From assembly GCF_037975245.1 (NCBI RefSeq), contig NC_092580.1, positions 2,079,501 to 2,143,500 of the forward strand: a stretch of 64,000 nucleotides of DNA, given 5' to 3'. The position numbers were made by a program, and so were the translations under genes. The stretch is from Apostichopus japonicus. Taxonomy: Eukaryota > Echinodermata > Holothuroidea > Aspidochirotida > Stichopodidae. Below are positions 39,886 through 54,800 of the stretch, in pieces (the stretch's first letter is position 1; every line of letters begins with the position of its first letter). The notes under the pieces are model-generated. The model searched no databases. It was not told the DNA's origin and saw only the letters and a program-made list of their open reading frames with translations.

Positions 39886-42800
39886 TTAGTCCGCCTTGAT
39901 CTCAGATGGATTTCTCCGGCAGAATGGACAGTGGTTGTTTTGTAGGACAAGCAATTCGTATTCCTCAACATGAAAGGTCTGAAGAAGGGGAAAAAAACAA
40001 ACCAAATAAAGCATTTTCGACAGAGCTAGGGTCAAATATGATTTGAGCTGCTCAACAGAGGTTGAATCCATAACACCTTGTGAACACTTTATTTCAAGTA
40101 GCGGATGTCTTGATTAGCCAACTCAAACATTATGAAAATTTCATGTTCATTATTTATATAGAGTCTTTAACTTTATGAATAGGTGTCTGGGTGTGGAAAT
40201 GAATGATGATTGACTTGAAGTCATTATTATTCAATGATTACCCTTCCCTTGCTGAAAAAAAAAAACAGCTAAGAGAATGAATAAATTCCAATCTTGTTAT
40301 GGGGTAATAATATGGTTTTTGGTTACTTTTGGGCCAAATGGAAACTTGTGGACCAATACTGCGTTAATCAATATGTTGTTGGTAATGGCATAACAAGTGC
40401 CAACATGTCTCTTTGAGAAATAATGCAGTATGAGGAAAACAAAATTAAACGATATATTTCATCTTGAACAGGTTTATGTCAAGTTTGTACTGACCTGATT
40501 ACATGAAGGGCAAACGGTTACGTTAACGTCGTCCAGTAGAGACTTATAGTATTGGTAGCGCAGAGGAGACGGCCACTTCTTGACCACTACCTGGCTTCTG
40601 TCCATACTCTGTAAAACTGAACGGTTGACCACTACAGGAACAAACTCCGTACTTCCTTGCTGCGATAAGAGGTGAACCAAAATAAGTAAATACAACCACT
40701 GGAGTATAATGTTATAACCAATTAGACTCTTCTGTGCAAACCTTTCATATGATTCGGCTTAAATCAAATTATTTACAATCTGACACTTCTGCTAGTGCAT
40801 ATCATCACCTGAACAAGAATGGTCGACTAATTTGTGTCCATGGGTTTGCTGAAGGTTGTGTAAAATCTGAAGGATTGCAAGCATTGTGTGAACAAATGTT
40901 GATGTGTCCTGTAGGAGATTAGAACAAACGGCTGATATATCAAGTCTATGAGTATAGTGATCGTTGAGATTTGTTTGTATTAAACCATCAATTGTGAACA
41001 CAACCTGCAATGTATTACACTTGTGCATAAATAACCTTGCTGTTTTATTTCTGATTGAGTTATTACAACTGACACCAGAAAATATCGCAACTAGCTAATC
41101 AGTAATAACCCAACAAAATATGCTAGTATGCCAATCAATGGCCACTAATCTTCAACCATTAACATGCATGTTACTGCCACCCTGCTACCACACCCCTTCA
41201 CTGAGACAGTAATTGATAATATTTAATATCTCTCAATGTCTTGGAATAGTTCCAAGGGTCTAAACATCTTTTGAAATATTTCCACAAAAATTGGTGTGCG
41301 CTGTAGGAGATTAGAACAAACGGCTGACAAGTCAAGTCTATGATGATGGTGACCCTTGAGACCTTGGAATGTCTTGGCATTGTTTGGACATCTTTGGAAT
41401 TGTTTTATCTGAATGGCATGCTAAAATTTGGAGGCAATACCTACGAGCTTTCATCCTCTAAGTATCTCTTTTGATCCCTAAACGTACCTCAAAACTCATG
41501 AGACTGGCAGTGAATGGATCTTCCTCCAAGTCCGCCCCTGCATCTCCAAAGTCATCCAGTCTCATGGATTGCATGTTACCAGACGATTGCTCCCTCCATT
41601 GATCCCTCTGTCTCTTCTTGGGTGGTTCCATCTGAATCAGTTGAACTGCCTCCTCGTCACTGAGACCGTTCTCTAAGACAAACTCTACCAGAGGTAGAAC
41701 ATCTACAAGATGAAAAAGATAAAACAAAATGGAGGAGCCATGTCATTAGCTGTATTAACATAATGAAAGATATGGAAACACAGAGAAGGAGTGAGGGTGG
41801 ATTAAAACTGCTTAAAGCCTGGATGATATGAGCACAATTATTCAATTCAGACCTACCACAGTAGTGATGAGAGTGACGGTCAAGGTAATGACCACCATCA
41901 TCATCACGATTCTTAAGATGACAACAGGATTCCATAAATCCTTATCAGTGACGAACAAATGTTCACTAGTTCCTCACTTTGTGCCAATTTGGATCTCCCA
42001 GTCAGCAATACCTCCCACCTCTTCCCCCTCAATAACACACAAGAAGGTCAACTGGTTCTTATCAACAAGGTGCATAGAGGCTTGATGTGATTCTAATGGA
42101 TGGTGTATTTCATAATCTATTTCATTATTTGTACATTCAAGGTACTGTATGGTACCTTTGCTGGTAATGTAGGTTTTTATTGCATACACAGCACTGTCTA
42201 GAAATGGAAAATGCTGAATGTTTAAGTCCATTGAACTGTATGTACTTGTGTTACTGGTGACAGTTCATAGATTAATTAAGTCATTAATAAATTAATTAGA
42301 GATGATTAATTACGTACCAAACGATGAAAATGAATGCACAAATGGTTGGCTGCAGTTGGTACATTGATTGCCCTGGTTATTGAGGAGAGGGTTGGTGGTG
42401 GAACATCTGTAACACATTGGTAGGACCTCCTGGTTGGGACAAAAAAAAAATGATAAAGAATGGAAATAAAATTTACTATTAATTGAATTAAATGAAGAAA
42501 ACAGTACAGAGGTATATCAGTGATTATATGAACATTATAGAAGGAAAATATGTGAAAATTTGAAACCACAAGATTAGATTAGAGCATATTGTTGTGATAA
42601 ATGGTTGTGTATGGAAGGTTGGGTTATTAATAATTTTAATATATAATATAGTATCATAAATTATATAATATGTAATAAAAATTAATATCCTCTGTATTAC
42701 TTTTAACAACAATCACACCTTGAGGAATGGAATTATATATGGAAATGTTGGATATTAAAACAGGTACAAAGTATACCCGACCATAAGGAGAAATGATACC

Positions 42801-45800
42801 AGCAATATCAGTGACTATTTGTCTATGGAAGGACACAAGATCCAATAGGAAATCAGAAACCAATCATTAATTATAGATGTAACTACAGGAATGCAGTTTA
42901 CAATGACACACACTTGATACAGTCTGCTGTTCTGTAACACTTTACCTCGGCATCATGGAATGGCTTCGATCTTATCGTAATGCTGCCTAGATCAACAGTG
43001 TCTTGTAATCTCGGTGGTATTCTAAGGGATTGCAATTTCTCAAAGGCAAACCTTGCCAGTTTGTAAGCCTGTAAGATCCTGCTCTGTTTAGCAAGAGCAT
43101 AGAGAGTGTTACTGAGATAAGTTAAGGAAGATGAACTGTAATATGAAGACAAAATAGTAAACAAATAAATTTGAAAATTTAGAGGCACATTTATGAAAGA
43201 TTTGACAAATAACTTCTTGAAAATTATGTGTGACAATTGTTCAAGTAAAACTTGCCACTTTTAAGTTTATACTGTAATATTTTTGACTGTAATTAATGCA
43301 TACTGAACTTTGACCCATGTTGGCACCCTGCCGAGGGTATTACAAGAGCACAGGTTTCCATTATTTTGATAAAAGACCCTCAATTACTCTAAGAAAGTTA
43401 CCCCTAAAACAAAGCCTAAGCTTGCAACACTTTCTAAAGCAGATGCACCTTTCATAGGGAACCCACTTTGCATATAAGAATTGGGCTGAAGATGTGACAT
43501 GTTGGACATGTTATCTTTAATTAGAGTGGCTAATAATCAGCTAGTTCCAACTGTTTGACAGAAAGAAATACTTCCCATATTTTCAAACAAAACAGTACAT
43601 TTATTTCATGAAATTATATGTTTTTATGGTTACATACATTTATTAATGAAATACATACTATTGTTATTTGGTGTATAGAAGTACAATGCTTTTCACATTA
43701 ATGTATTCCGTCCGATCGATGAGGTGAATCATCTCACTGTATAATAATAATAATTATAATCATTCAAGAAGGAAATATCATGTTTCAAGTACTGCCGTGA
43801 ATAATAATTAATTATTTTAATTTCCATTTCTACGCAACGACACTTCCAACATTAACCGACCACACAATACATCAGTGGGGTGGGTGGGTATATATGTAAA
43901 AGGATACACTTTACTGACTCCATGAGGAACCTCTTTCAAGATGGCATGCCAGAGGTACTTGGCCATATTAAAGAGTGTCTCTGCCTGATGGGAGGTGAAG
44001 GGTTCATCAGTGTACCTTTGTATGGTATGGTAAACATAATAAACCTCAGCTTTAGACTGGAACTCCTGGAACTTCTGCAACATCTCACGACTATTCTCTT
44101 CGTTCTCTGTTGAAGAATGACAGAAGTTATAATATTAACTGCAGCTAATGTCAAATGCCAAACCTATTATGCCTTGTCGTTAATTTATGCAAAAAAGAAA
44201 CTTTGCTAGTTTCGCTAACATTTCATAATGTGATCACAAACAGTAGTGCCCATACCTATTTGTAGTATTGTAATGTAGCCAATGGCTGTAGCATGAACCT
44301 ATTTTCACAGTAGTACAACCTGGCACTGAGTGGTCCTATGTTAAGTGAATCCTAAGTAGACTTGCACAGGCTGTACAGAAGTAGGATGCAAAGTATAGTT
44401 CAACTTGCCACTGGCTGTAAAGGCAATCATTTTCTGAAGACTGCCTAGACTGCTTTGAGTAAATATTTATCCTTCCAGTATCTAGTTTCCTATAAAGTAC
44501 ATTGTGATAACTTCATAACCACAACGTAACAAGAGCTTGGGGAACTTTGGTTAAAATACTGAATGTTTATTTGAATAGAAAGTGTGGATGAGACAATCTT
44601 ATCCATGTTAAGATAATATGTGCCATAAGCTTTAACATTTACATGTTATTATTCAGTCCACATTCAACATTTAGGTAAATTTATATTAGCATTGTGACTA
44701 ACGAGTACAGCTAAATGAGACTTACGAAATGAAAGAGAACTTACTTCCAGCAATCTCCAGGCACTGCATAGACAGATTCCAAAAATAGTAACCAGCATCG
44801 TTAAAACGGCTCTCCATGACGGCATTGTGCGTCAGCTGTTCCAGTACTCTAACTGCCTCCCTCTGTTGTCCAGCCTTGTGGTAAGCTAGGAATAAGTCAG
44901 ATCAGTAAAGTTCATGTTCTATTCTATTCAATGCACAACAATGCTCTATTCTATTCAATGTAGAACAATGCTCTATTCTATTAAGTGTAGAACAATGCTC
45001 TTTCTATTCAATGTAGAACAATGCTCTATTCTATTCAATGTAGAACAATGCTCTATTCTATTAAGTGTAGAGCAATGCTCTTTCTATTCAATGTAGAACA
45101 ATGCTCTGTTCTATTCAATGTAGAACAATGCTCTATTCTATAAAGTGTAGAACAATGCTCTTTCTATTCAATGTAGAACAATGCTCTATTCTATTCAATG
45201 TAGAACAATGCTCTATTCTATTCAATGCAGAATAATGCTCTATTCTATTCAATGTAGAACAATTCTCTATTACATTAGCTTTCTTGTATGCAGGCCATGT
45301 TGCTCTATACTGAAACCGTTTGCTGAGATAAATGGTAACAGCCACATTCTACAGTGTTCCAGTATTAAGCCTAACAGGAGATGGAATAGTTATCTGGGAT
45401 AACCTTTGTCCTTGAGAAAGAATGTCAAATTAGAAGGATGCAAACTTTGGATCCTTCAAAGTCTTTATCCACACGATGGTTTACGGAAAAGACCACGACA
45501 CATTTACACCTTAATTCATTGCTAAAGGAAGGAACTACGCACCCCTTCTTAAAGTCAACCACTCAATCAATCCTGGGTAAACTGTGTGAAAGGGAAGTGC
45601 CTTAATTAACATATAACATACACTCTTGTGGAGCAGGATCAAGGGAAATTTAAATTGACAATATAAGTACTCTTAATTGCAAACATAAAGCAATTGGAAG
45701 AACGGCATAGCAACTTCACGCTTTGTCTATCAGCGCCATTCAAGGCTTTCTCATCTCTCAGCATTATCTGAGGCTTGCACATGGTTTTGTATAACCCGCT

Positions 45801-48800
45801 CTAATGATGTACGGCTTCAGTATGGTATATAATGTTAACTACATTGGAATGCATGTTCTCCAATGATGAATGACTGACCTCTCTCATCATGTTCTTCACT
45901 GAACTTACAGCCTTATATGTCTGTCTTTGTATGAATACACACACTGCACTCTTTAGTACTATACTCAATGGTAACTTTTCACCCAAAGAAAATGACTTAG
46001 TGCCTAGCATCAAGAATGTCCTTGTTGTAGAAACATGAATAACCATCTCTACACTGAGTTGTTCCTGTAAACTTTGAGATGAGAGGACCAACCTTTTTGA
46101 GCTTCTTCAAATCTGTCATTCTCAGCCAGCCATCGGGCATAAGGTACGTAAACATCATCCTTAAGGACAAAAGAAGAACAATGTATAGGCTTAAATAAAT
46201 CCCTAGAAATAATTCAAAATACTGGAATATTGCTCTTAATTAAAACTTCAGACAAACACATTATTAACCCAACATATCACTATGCTGTTAAAATTGCAAT
46301 GACATGTTACCAGAGAGAGGTAAACGTTGAAAAACAGACAGTTCCATACATCATGTACAAAACCAAACCAAGCAAACAAAAACACATAGAGACCAAGCAT
46401 TTACTGCCATTGATTTCCATCAAAGGGATATTATGCTGGTCAAAAGCTGTTTGTGTCATATAAACCCTATGAACTTTCTGCACTCGTAGTTATAAATAAC
46501 ATCCTAACAGCATGCTCTATCACAAATGTATGAATGTGTACAGTGTTAGAGGGTTTCATGTGTTTTGCAACAGAAGTGCCAGTGACATCACAGAAATTGA
46601 GTTGAAAATGTCTTTTGGGGTTGATTTGTGATTTTCAACTTGGATTAAACAGGGGATGAACCTGGGGTAAAAAAAATTCACGGAACTTTGCAAAAATTGC
46701 GGTACAGGCTCCAGTTTGAGTATGCTACAGTGTGTCAGGATAATAGTTTATGTCCCGAGGTAGAAAAGAAATCACAGATATTCCGCGAATTCGCGGGAAA
46801 AGCTCATGCCTGATTAAATGTGACAGAAATTTTGTCTTTCATGTAAGGTCCACATAAGCCACAGGACTATAACTTTAAGTTGTATTCTCATGTTTACTAC
46901 CTTGAATTCCGAATGCTTCTCTACTAAGGTGAAGGCTGCTTCCCAATTCCTGGACTCCACATGAAGGAGAATTAAGTTCCGGGTGTCTCCCATCTTGGTC
47001 AGAGTCTCTGCAGCGTAGGCAAACTGCTCCATCCTCTTAAAGTATTGTGCACATTTACCGAGAGGTTCTCTGTCAGCCTTGTCAAGCTTACGAGCAACGT
47101 CGATGAGCCTTGTGAGGAGAAATAATAAAGATAAAGAAATTCTCTGACATAATAAAAAATAAAATATATACAACGGAAAAGTGACTGTGAAATTATGAAA
47201 AAAAAATATAATACATATCAGCCATAAATTCGAAGAAGACATTTGAATGAAGTTTTAAAAGTAAGTAAGGCATTGCCAGTACTGTGTATGGAATGCACTG
47301 ATACCAATAATTATAACCAGGATATCCATTTGTTCAGAAGTAGGTATTGATTTGACTTTACCAAGTAAACAAAATATAGTATACGTAAATAAGAAAACAG
47401 AAACTGACGGTAAAGTTTCAATCAAATTTGAGCGAAGAAATTTAAATCGCTAGCAAAGCAATTCAAACCAGTGAACTATACTCTCCTTCCCCAAGGATTA
47501 TCAAAGGAAAGGTGGTTGAATAACTCAAATGGGTAGCAAACAAGAATTGCACCTCTGGGGCAATTGATTCTGGCCGTTAATTTGTTTGCTCTTTGAAAGT
47601 TTTTAAAATACATAGAAGACAAAAAACCCAAACAATCCTCACATATCTGCCCAGCCATTGTCACCGATGATCTCTACGGCTTTAAGGTGTTCTCCAGCGG
47701 ACAGGTACATCTCTGCGGCAGCTCTGGGTTCGTTGATATTTTTGGCCCAATCGGCCTGCTTTGTGATCAGTAGTTTCTTATCCTGCGGATCTCCGCTGCC
47801 GATGAAATCTTTGGCCTGGTCGAACATGCAGAGATCCGTGTACATGTTCATGGCCTTCTGTTCGTGCCCTGCCCTCTTGTACAGCTTAGCTGCTTCGCCA
47901 AACTTGCCCTGGTAGGCGAAGACATCTGCCAGGAATAACTGGTCGTCTAGCTCACCGCGGCGCTTCCTCTCCTGTAGAAGTAGTAACAAAATAAAATTTA
48001 AAAACAAAAAAGTCACCAGCAATTTTTCCACTTAAAATGTTTATTTTTGATTAAAATGATTATTTTTTAAAATGATTTATTTTTTCTTAAAATGATTATT
48101 TTTTAATATACTTTGGCAAGGATAAAAACCAAAATTGATAATGCTAGACTTAATCTTATTGGGCAAGTATCAAATTTGTATGAACAGTGCTGAGAGATTA
48201 GGGTTAACATTAAACATTAAGGAGAAACTTTGCCCATTTATCTTAAAAGATATCTGAAAGTAATGCCCTAATGTTTACCATTTAAAGTCAGTATGTTGCT
48301 TTTACTTGATAATTAACTTCATGTTGTCAAACAAATATGTGACTTGCAAACTATTTCACCACAAAAGTGAGGACATTTACAAAGGTCATGTTAGTTTCAA
48401 TTACAAATTTAAAAAATGAGACTATAGATGGAAACATGGAATGGATTATCTTTCTAAACTTTGGGATTCATTCATAAATGGGACAATGAAATTGACATTA
48501 TTACTTGTATTATCTGATGTGAGTTAATTCAGAGTATGCTTAAGTTTGGTTGCTATGTGTGGCCATATCCTAGGAACCAAAAGGATTCAGACATTAATTT
48601 TTGTGCCCATTTTCTTCCTTTGAGACATCTGGGAACACAGTATATTAATATCAGCCAGATATAAATAGTCGTCTGGAGGTGTCTGTTACTTTGGCATGGA
48701 TTGACCTGTGTACCAGAATATCTGTAACAGACACCTGACTGGGAATCAAACTAATGACCTCATGAATACCAATCCCATGATGCATCACACTAGCTATTCA

Positions 48801-51800
48801 GCTATCAATATTTCCCACTGCTTTGCCTCAAAATATCATAATTATAATCTTGGACAAAGTTTGAACATAACAACATGGAGAGCGCCATGACAGTCTTTCT
48901 CCTGCAATTTAAGACATCCTCTCCTTTGAATGTTTACATTGTGACATTATTTAAGTCTCTTCTTGTGCAGGTCCTTACTACACCTCCTTTCCATACTTGC
49001 AGGCCTACCTCAATGTTATGAATGAGTTCCAAGTAGCGTAGATCCCGGACCCTGATGAAAGCTTTCTTGGATGTGTCAAAATCAAGTCCCTGAAGGGCCT
49101 CGTGGGCCAGAGCATTCCAGTCCTTCTCAGTTACTCCCAAACATGCAACTCGATAAGCATCCCTGCAAGAAAAGTAAATTGCTGATCTTTTTAAGTTTTG
49201 TACCATACAGGCAGCCACATAGGATTCAGTTTCATTGACCTCACTGTAGTCCTGCTTCTTTGTATAAACCTACATCTGGTCCTTTCGTAAAGTGCAACCT
49301 CCTAACTTAATCGGTCGTGAACAATTTTTGAATTTGCCACACACCCCTCCCTCCTCCCCAAACTTTAAAATCCTTTGCATGCCACTGCCTTTTAGAGTTA
49401 ATTAAAAAAATGACAAATCTTGTGGTAGTAACAACTACTTTCATAAACTGTACAAAGTATGTGTTACCTTGTGGAAGTAAAACATAGTTGAACTGAAGGT
49501 ACGTGTTACCTTGTGGAGGTAAAACATACTTGAACTGAAGGTATGTGTTACCCTATGGAAGTAAAACATACTTGAACTGAAGGTACGTGTTACCTTGTGG
49601 AAATAACACATACTTGAACTGAAGGTACGTGTTACCTTGTGGAAGTAAAACATACTTGAACTGAAGGTACGTGTTACCTTGTGGAAGTAAAACATACTTG
49701 AACTGAAGGTACGTGTTACCATGTGGTAGTAACACATACTTGAACTGAAGGTACGTGTTACCTTGTGGAAGTAAAACATACTTGAACTGAAGGTACGTGT
49801 TACCATGTGGTAGTAACACATACTTGAACTGAAGGTACGTGTTACCTTGTGGAAGTAACACATACTTGACCTGAAGGTACGTGTTACCCTACTGAAGTAA
49901 CACACACTTGAACTGAAGCAACGTGTTACCTTGTGGAGGTAACACATACTTACTTGAACTGTTTCCGCTCCAAATACTGATACATGGGTGCTGACTGGGG
50001 TACCTCCACCGTGGTCATAGCGTACACATGAAGACAGAAGATCTTGGAGCCAGTGAAGCCCACCACAAAGCCCTGCATCTTCTGTTGGTGCACTGGAAAA
50101 TTGCTGGCCTTAATGTTCAACTGGTTGTTACCCGAGAAACACAGCATATCTTCACATTGGGTATTCCAGGCAACGCTGTTAGCATTCGGTTCCTACAAAG
50201 TAGCAAAAACCGGTGGACGGATAAAATATGAGGAGAGAAGGCTAAAGATGTGTTAGTTGAGATCTCAGAAATGTCATGACGCAAATTATTTGCAGAAGAG
50301 GGTGTAGTCCCAGCGGAAAAATCTATTCATATCTTCTGTTATATAATGACTACTTCAATGTGTTCAGATGTTATCAGATTATGCGTTGCATAGCAACAGT
50401 TCTTGTTAAGAACTGAATGGTTTAGATAGATTTTGGATCAATGGTTGATATTGCCTGTAGAGTCGGAGGATGAGTGATTTCTGTGGTATCTTATCTAGTC
50501 ACATATCTTACTAAACAAGTAAGTAGAAGTACATCCATCTCAAATGTGACCCAGTCAAGGAATAGTTTGAAATGGCCTTACTGAAGTGATTTCTTTCGGC
50601 ATATTTTCAGTCATTTTCCTGTTGATGTTTGGATGTTCAAGAGGATGAAATAAAACCACCAATGGTCTAAACATTGGCAGGATTAATAATAATAATAATA
50701 ATATTCCAATTTTATATAGCCCTTTATTCCAGCGATAGGTCTCAAAGTGCTTGACAGACGTTATGTTACCCCTGGTCAATGATAACTTGTCCCAGAGACA
50801 ATCCCTAACGTCAGCTACAGTTATATACTGCGCCCAATGACAAGTTACCTCACAGGTACCCATTTAAACCCTGGGTAGAGAGAGGCAATTGAGATAAAGC
50901 ATCTTGCCCAAGGACACAACGTAATGAACTAGGCAGGAGTCGAACCAGCAATCCTTGGATCACGAGTCTGACGCCCAATCGTCCACCACGCTCCACAGGA
51001 TTGAAGGTGATTTAAAAGCATTCAGAAATTCCTGGGTGAAACAGTGAGAATCTAAAGCAAGATTCCGCAGGGTCATGCCATGATAGCCCAAGCCACCAGC
51101 CAGCTACCAATTGGTGTGTCGGACATGTGTGTAAGTCGACGGAGTATTAAATGAATCGTGGTACGACACCAAGACAAACTTACCTGAAAGAGCAATTCTT
51201 TGGTGTCTACATCATAAACCAAACAGGTATTATGTTCATCAACCACGGCCAGGTGTTTCCTGGAAGAGTTCAGGTCCAAACATCTCACAGAAGTTTGTTG
51301 TTTCAGGATGAGGATGGGGAATGGATTGTCCACAAATATCTTCAGTATCTGGTAAAAGTCATTTTAGGTAAATTTACATAAATTAAATGCAAGAACTCTT
51401 GATTACATAGAAATTCCTTTGCCAACTGTAGTTAAATCAGTTCTCTGTACATGGTCAATGTAAAGTTCAATACAGTATATTTAAGTTTTGACTGAATGCT
51501 GTATAATTTATGTCCTAGGTTAGAGAGATCTAAACCTATTCTTGAGGTAATAAGAGGCAGAAGAAGATTATTCATAGTAAAAGAACGCATTCATAGCTTC
51601 ATCATAAATTTGTATCCTTTCGGACAGCAAACTTTGAATTCAAGCAACCTTAAAAGGAATGTCAACATTGTATGAGGGCGTACCACCAAACTCTATTAAA
51701 TTAAAATCTGAGTCCATTTACATGGACAGGGTTACATTTCATCACATTACTTTGATCATGGTCCCCAAGAGTTCCCTCAAAAACAGCCAAGTGAATGAAT

Positions 51801-54800
51801 ACCAGCTAAAATGCATTTCAACAATAGCAACAAAAGAAGACTGCATCACAACTTTAAAAAACTACCAAATAATTTCACAAAAATTGGTTAAGACAAAAAT
51901 CTTCACAAATGAATGGACTCATTATGCAAATTATTTACAAGGACCAGATGACATTAACACTGACCTACATAAAACAACACAGCACAAAACCCTTTCCCAG
52001 CAGTAATGATTAACCAAACATCTTCATATTTCTCTTTTAGTTTATTATTGCGAGTCAAGTTACCATTTAATACAAGTCACATTTTCTTGTATTGCCCCTT
52101 CATTTTTGTTGCCATTGTTTTTCTGCTGCATTGATGCTAACAAACAAAAGTGGAGATGAAATGCTTACCTGTCCGTTCTTGAGACCGACTAAAAGCCCTT
52201 CTCGTCCACTGGTTCCTCCGATTACTTTGATGTATCTGATCAAGGCCTCCATCACCCACTCACGTTCCTTGTTTCCAGATAAGCTGTAACATGTCAACCG
52301 TTTTTCCTGTGATCAAAAATATTTTAAAAAACTGGTGATAGGGGCTATGGATAATACAATCTTCACTTAGCCAGGAGGATGGACTGAATCAGTGCATGGT
52401 CTCAGAGATGATATACAACATGACATACTTCAATGGGAGATCTTGGATTTAAAATGTGCCGTTAATGACCACTAACATTCTCAGCTCAATAGAATTCTCA
52501 TAAAAGATTCCTGGGCCTGAGATACTCATTCTAGAAGGATATTCTTTAAGAGGTTTATTGTTTCTGAAGAAGGTCTTGCTATGATCAAAACATCATTTTG
52601 TACAATTACACACAGAGGCATTTTGTAGTAAACATTGCAGTTTTTAACACTCTGTTTTCCTATGTATTTGTATTCTGTGTTTGATCTCTGGTCACATGTC
52701 AAACATGGTTCATTGAACAGATTAATGTCAGATATATAACTAGGATTGTTTGTTTTCATTCCAGAGATCCCTAATTAGCTATGTACGAATGATTCCATCC
52801 GGTTCTAACTTATTAATTAGTCATGCTGACACCTTTGTTACCTCAAATACAAGTCCAAGTGAACCTTGAATCAAATATTCACACCAGAAATGAGTCTTTA
52901 CTGAGTAAAGTTCTGTAAATCAGCTGCATTCTACAAGGATTAAGGTATGAAATGGTCTTCAGAGTCAACATGAATTACCCACAATCCCTTAGTGCTGGGG
53001 TTCTACATTAATTGTCTACAAGGGTCAGAGAAAAACATTGGTTGGAGCACCAGGCAATAGAGAACCACAATTGAGCAACGTGTAGAGTAAGCTGGTAGTG
53101 TTCTCAAGCCTATGGCCTTAAGGGCCCATATACCTGATTGTGTTAGCGTGTGAGTATATTTTCGCTTCTCGGCCTTTTGGCTAAGATCATGTGTAGTATC
53201 TGTTCCCTTTCGAGGGAATGGTGATGCACACCTGACGACAATCGCACAGTCACAGTCCCGATGCAAGGGGACTGGGGTTGACAGCGGATCAGTTGTTTGG
53301 TAGTTTGGTTTTCGTGCCCGGGTTCTTTCCTGGGCGACTTTTCCTTAAAAAAAAGTATATTTTTTGCAGTATGTTTTTGCAGTAGGTTTTGTGGGTATAT
53401 TTTTTTGGCAGCCCAGATGTGGCCCACAGTCCACCTATTGAGCACCCCTCTCTTAGTTGGAACCATGACTAGGTGATAAGCTGATAGGGACAATGACTAG
53501 CATGCCTCTTTCGTTCTCCTTAAACCCCATTTTTTCAATTTGGATCCATCCTCTTACCTGACAGAGGACGATGTGTTGAGAGCAGACCACGAGAAGGTTG
53601 CATTCAAACTTCTGATTGATTTTTTCCTTGACTCTGTAGTGCATGTCAGATGCATCCTCTGAGTATAGTTCATAGATGATTATCTTATCGGAGAGTTGAA
53701 CCTATAGCCGCAAAACAAAAACAGAATTTAAGCGGGTTGCAAAGATTAAAACAGAGCATATCTAGTAAAACAAGGTTTAAAGTAAGTGATGGATGATTCC
53801 TCATGAAACGGAGCATTTAATCTCCCCAGAATGGTGCAGTAAGGTGGACACTAACATCAGTATTAAATTTTTAATTAACATTTGCCCTGATTCTTAAAGG
53901 CCAAGTAAGCTATATCTGGGTACATACCCACTGAGCAAATGGTTTAGGACTATGCCAATTGTCAATGTTTTTAATATAAGGAACAGATTTTTTGCATTTC
54001 TTGTGACATAAGTAAAGTAGATGACAAACAATGTAGTTGGTGATCAAACTCTATTTGCATGTTAAAATGACTCAGTGATAAATAGATATGAGATATGCAC
54101 TCCACAATCTCACAATTCCATAGGAAAGTCACACTTAATACATTCTGATTTATGAAATATCTATTAAAAATTTAAAAAAATACATTGATAGTATAATTTA
54201 TAAAACAACTTATACATACATAAATATACTGATACAAAAGCTTTCTCAAAAGAAAAATGTTTTACTTTTAATCAAGAAAAGTTCTATGTGCAGGAATGAG
54301 TAGTAAAAATACTACAAGGTTTAAACTTACTGCAAGTCTGTTCTTGTAGATGGCTATCTTTTTCACCAGGTCTCTGCATTTCAAACGGACTTTCTGTTCT
54401 GTGAGCAGATGCTGGACGATGACATCTGTCATGTTTTCCCTGTAGGCATATCTATCCTTGTAGAGCCCATGAACGGTACTGAAGATTAGCTGATAGTAAG
54501 CTATGGTACCGTCCTGGCAACCGACAGCCTATATGAAAGACAACAAACACACATACATATGACTGAAGATGAGCCTATACGACAACTAACACACATACAT
54601 ATGACTGAAGATGAACTGATAGTAAGCTATGGTACCGTCCTGGCAACCGACAGCCTATATAAAAGACAACAAACACACATACATATGACTGAAGATGAGC
54701 TGGTAGTAAGCTATGGTACCGTCCTGACAACCAACAGCCTATATGAAAGACAACAAACACACATACATATGACTGAAGATGAGCTGGTAGTAAGCTATGG

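Noticed and set aside
49441-49947. 168-aa repetitive minus-strand ORF
   Set aside because: By-product of the 42-bp array. A second overlapping frame is also open, and there is no independent coding signal.
53161-53353. Functional U2 snRNA gene
   Set aside because: Only the first 45 or so bases resemble U2. The Sm site and 3' stem-loops are missing, and a target-site duplication with an A tail shows it is a retroposed SINE.
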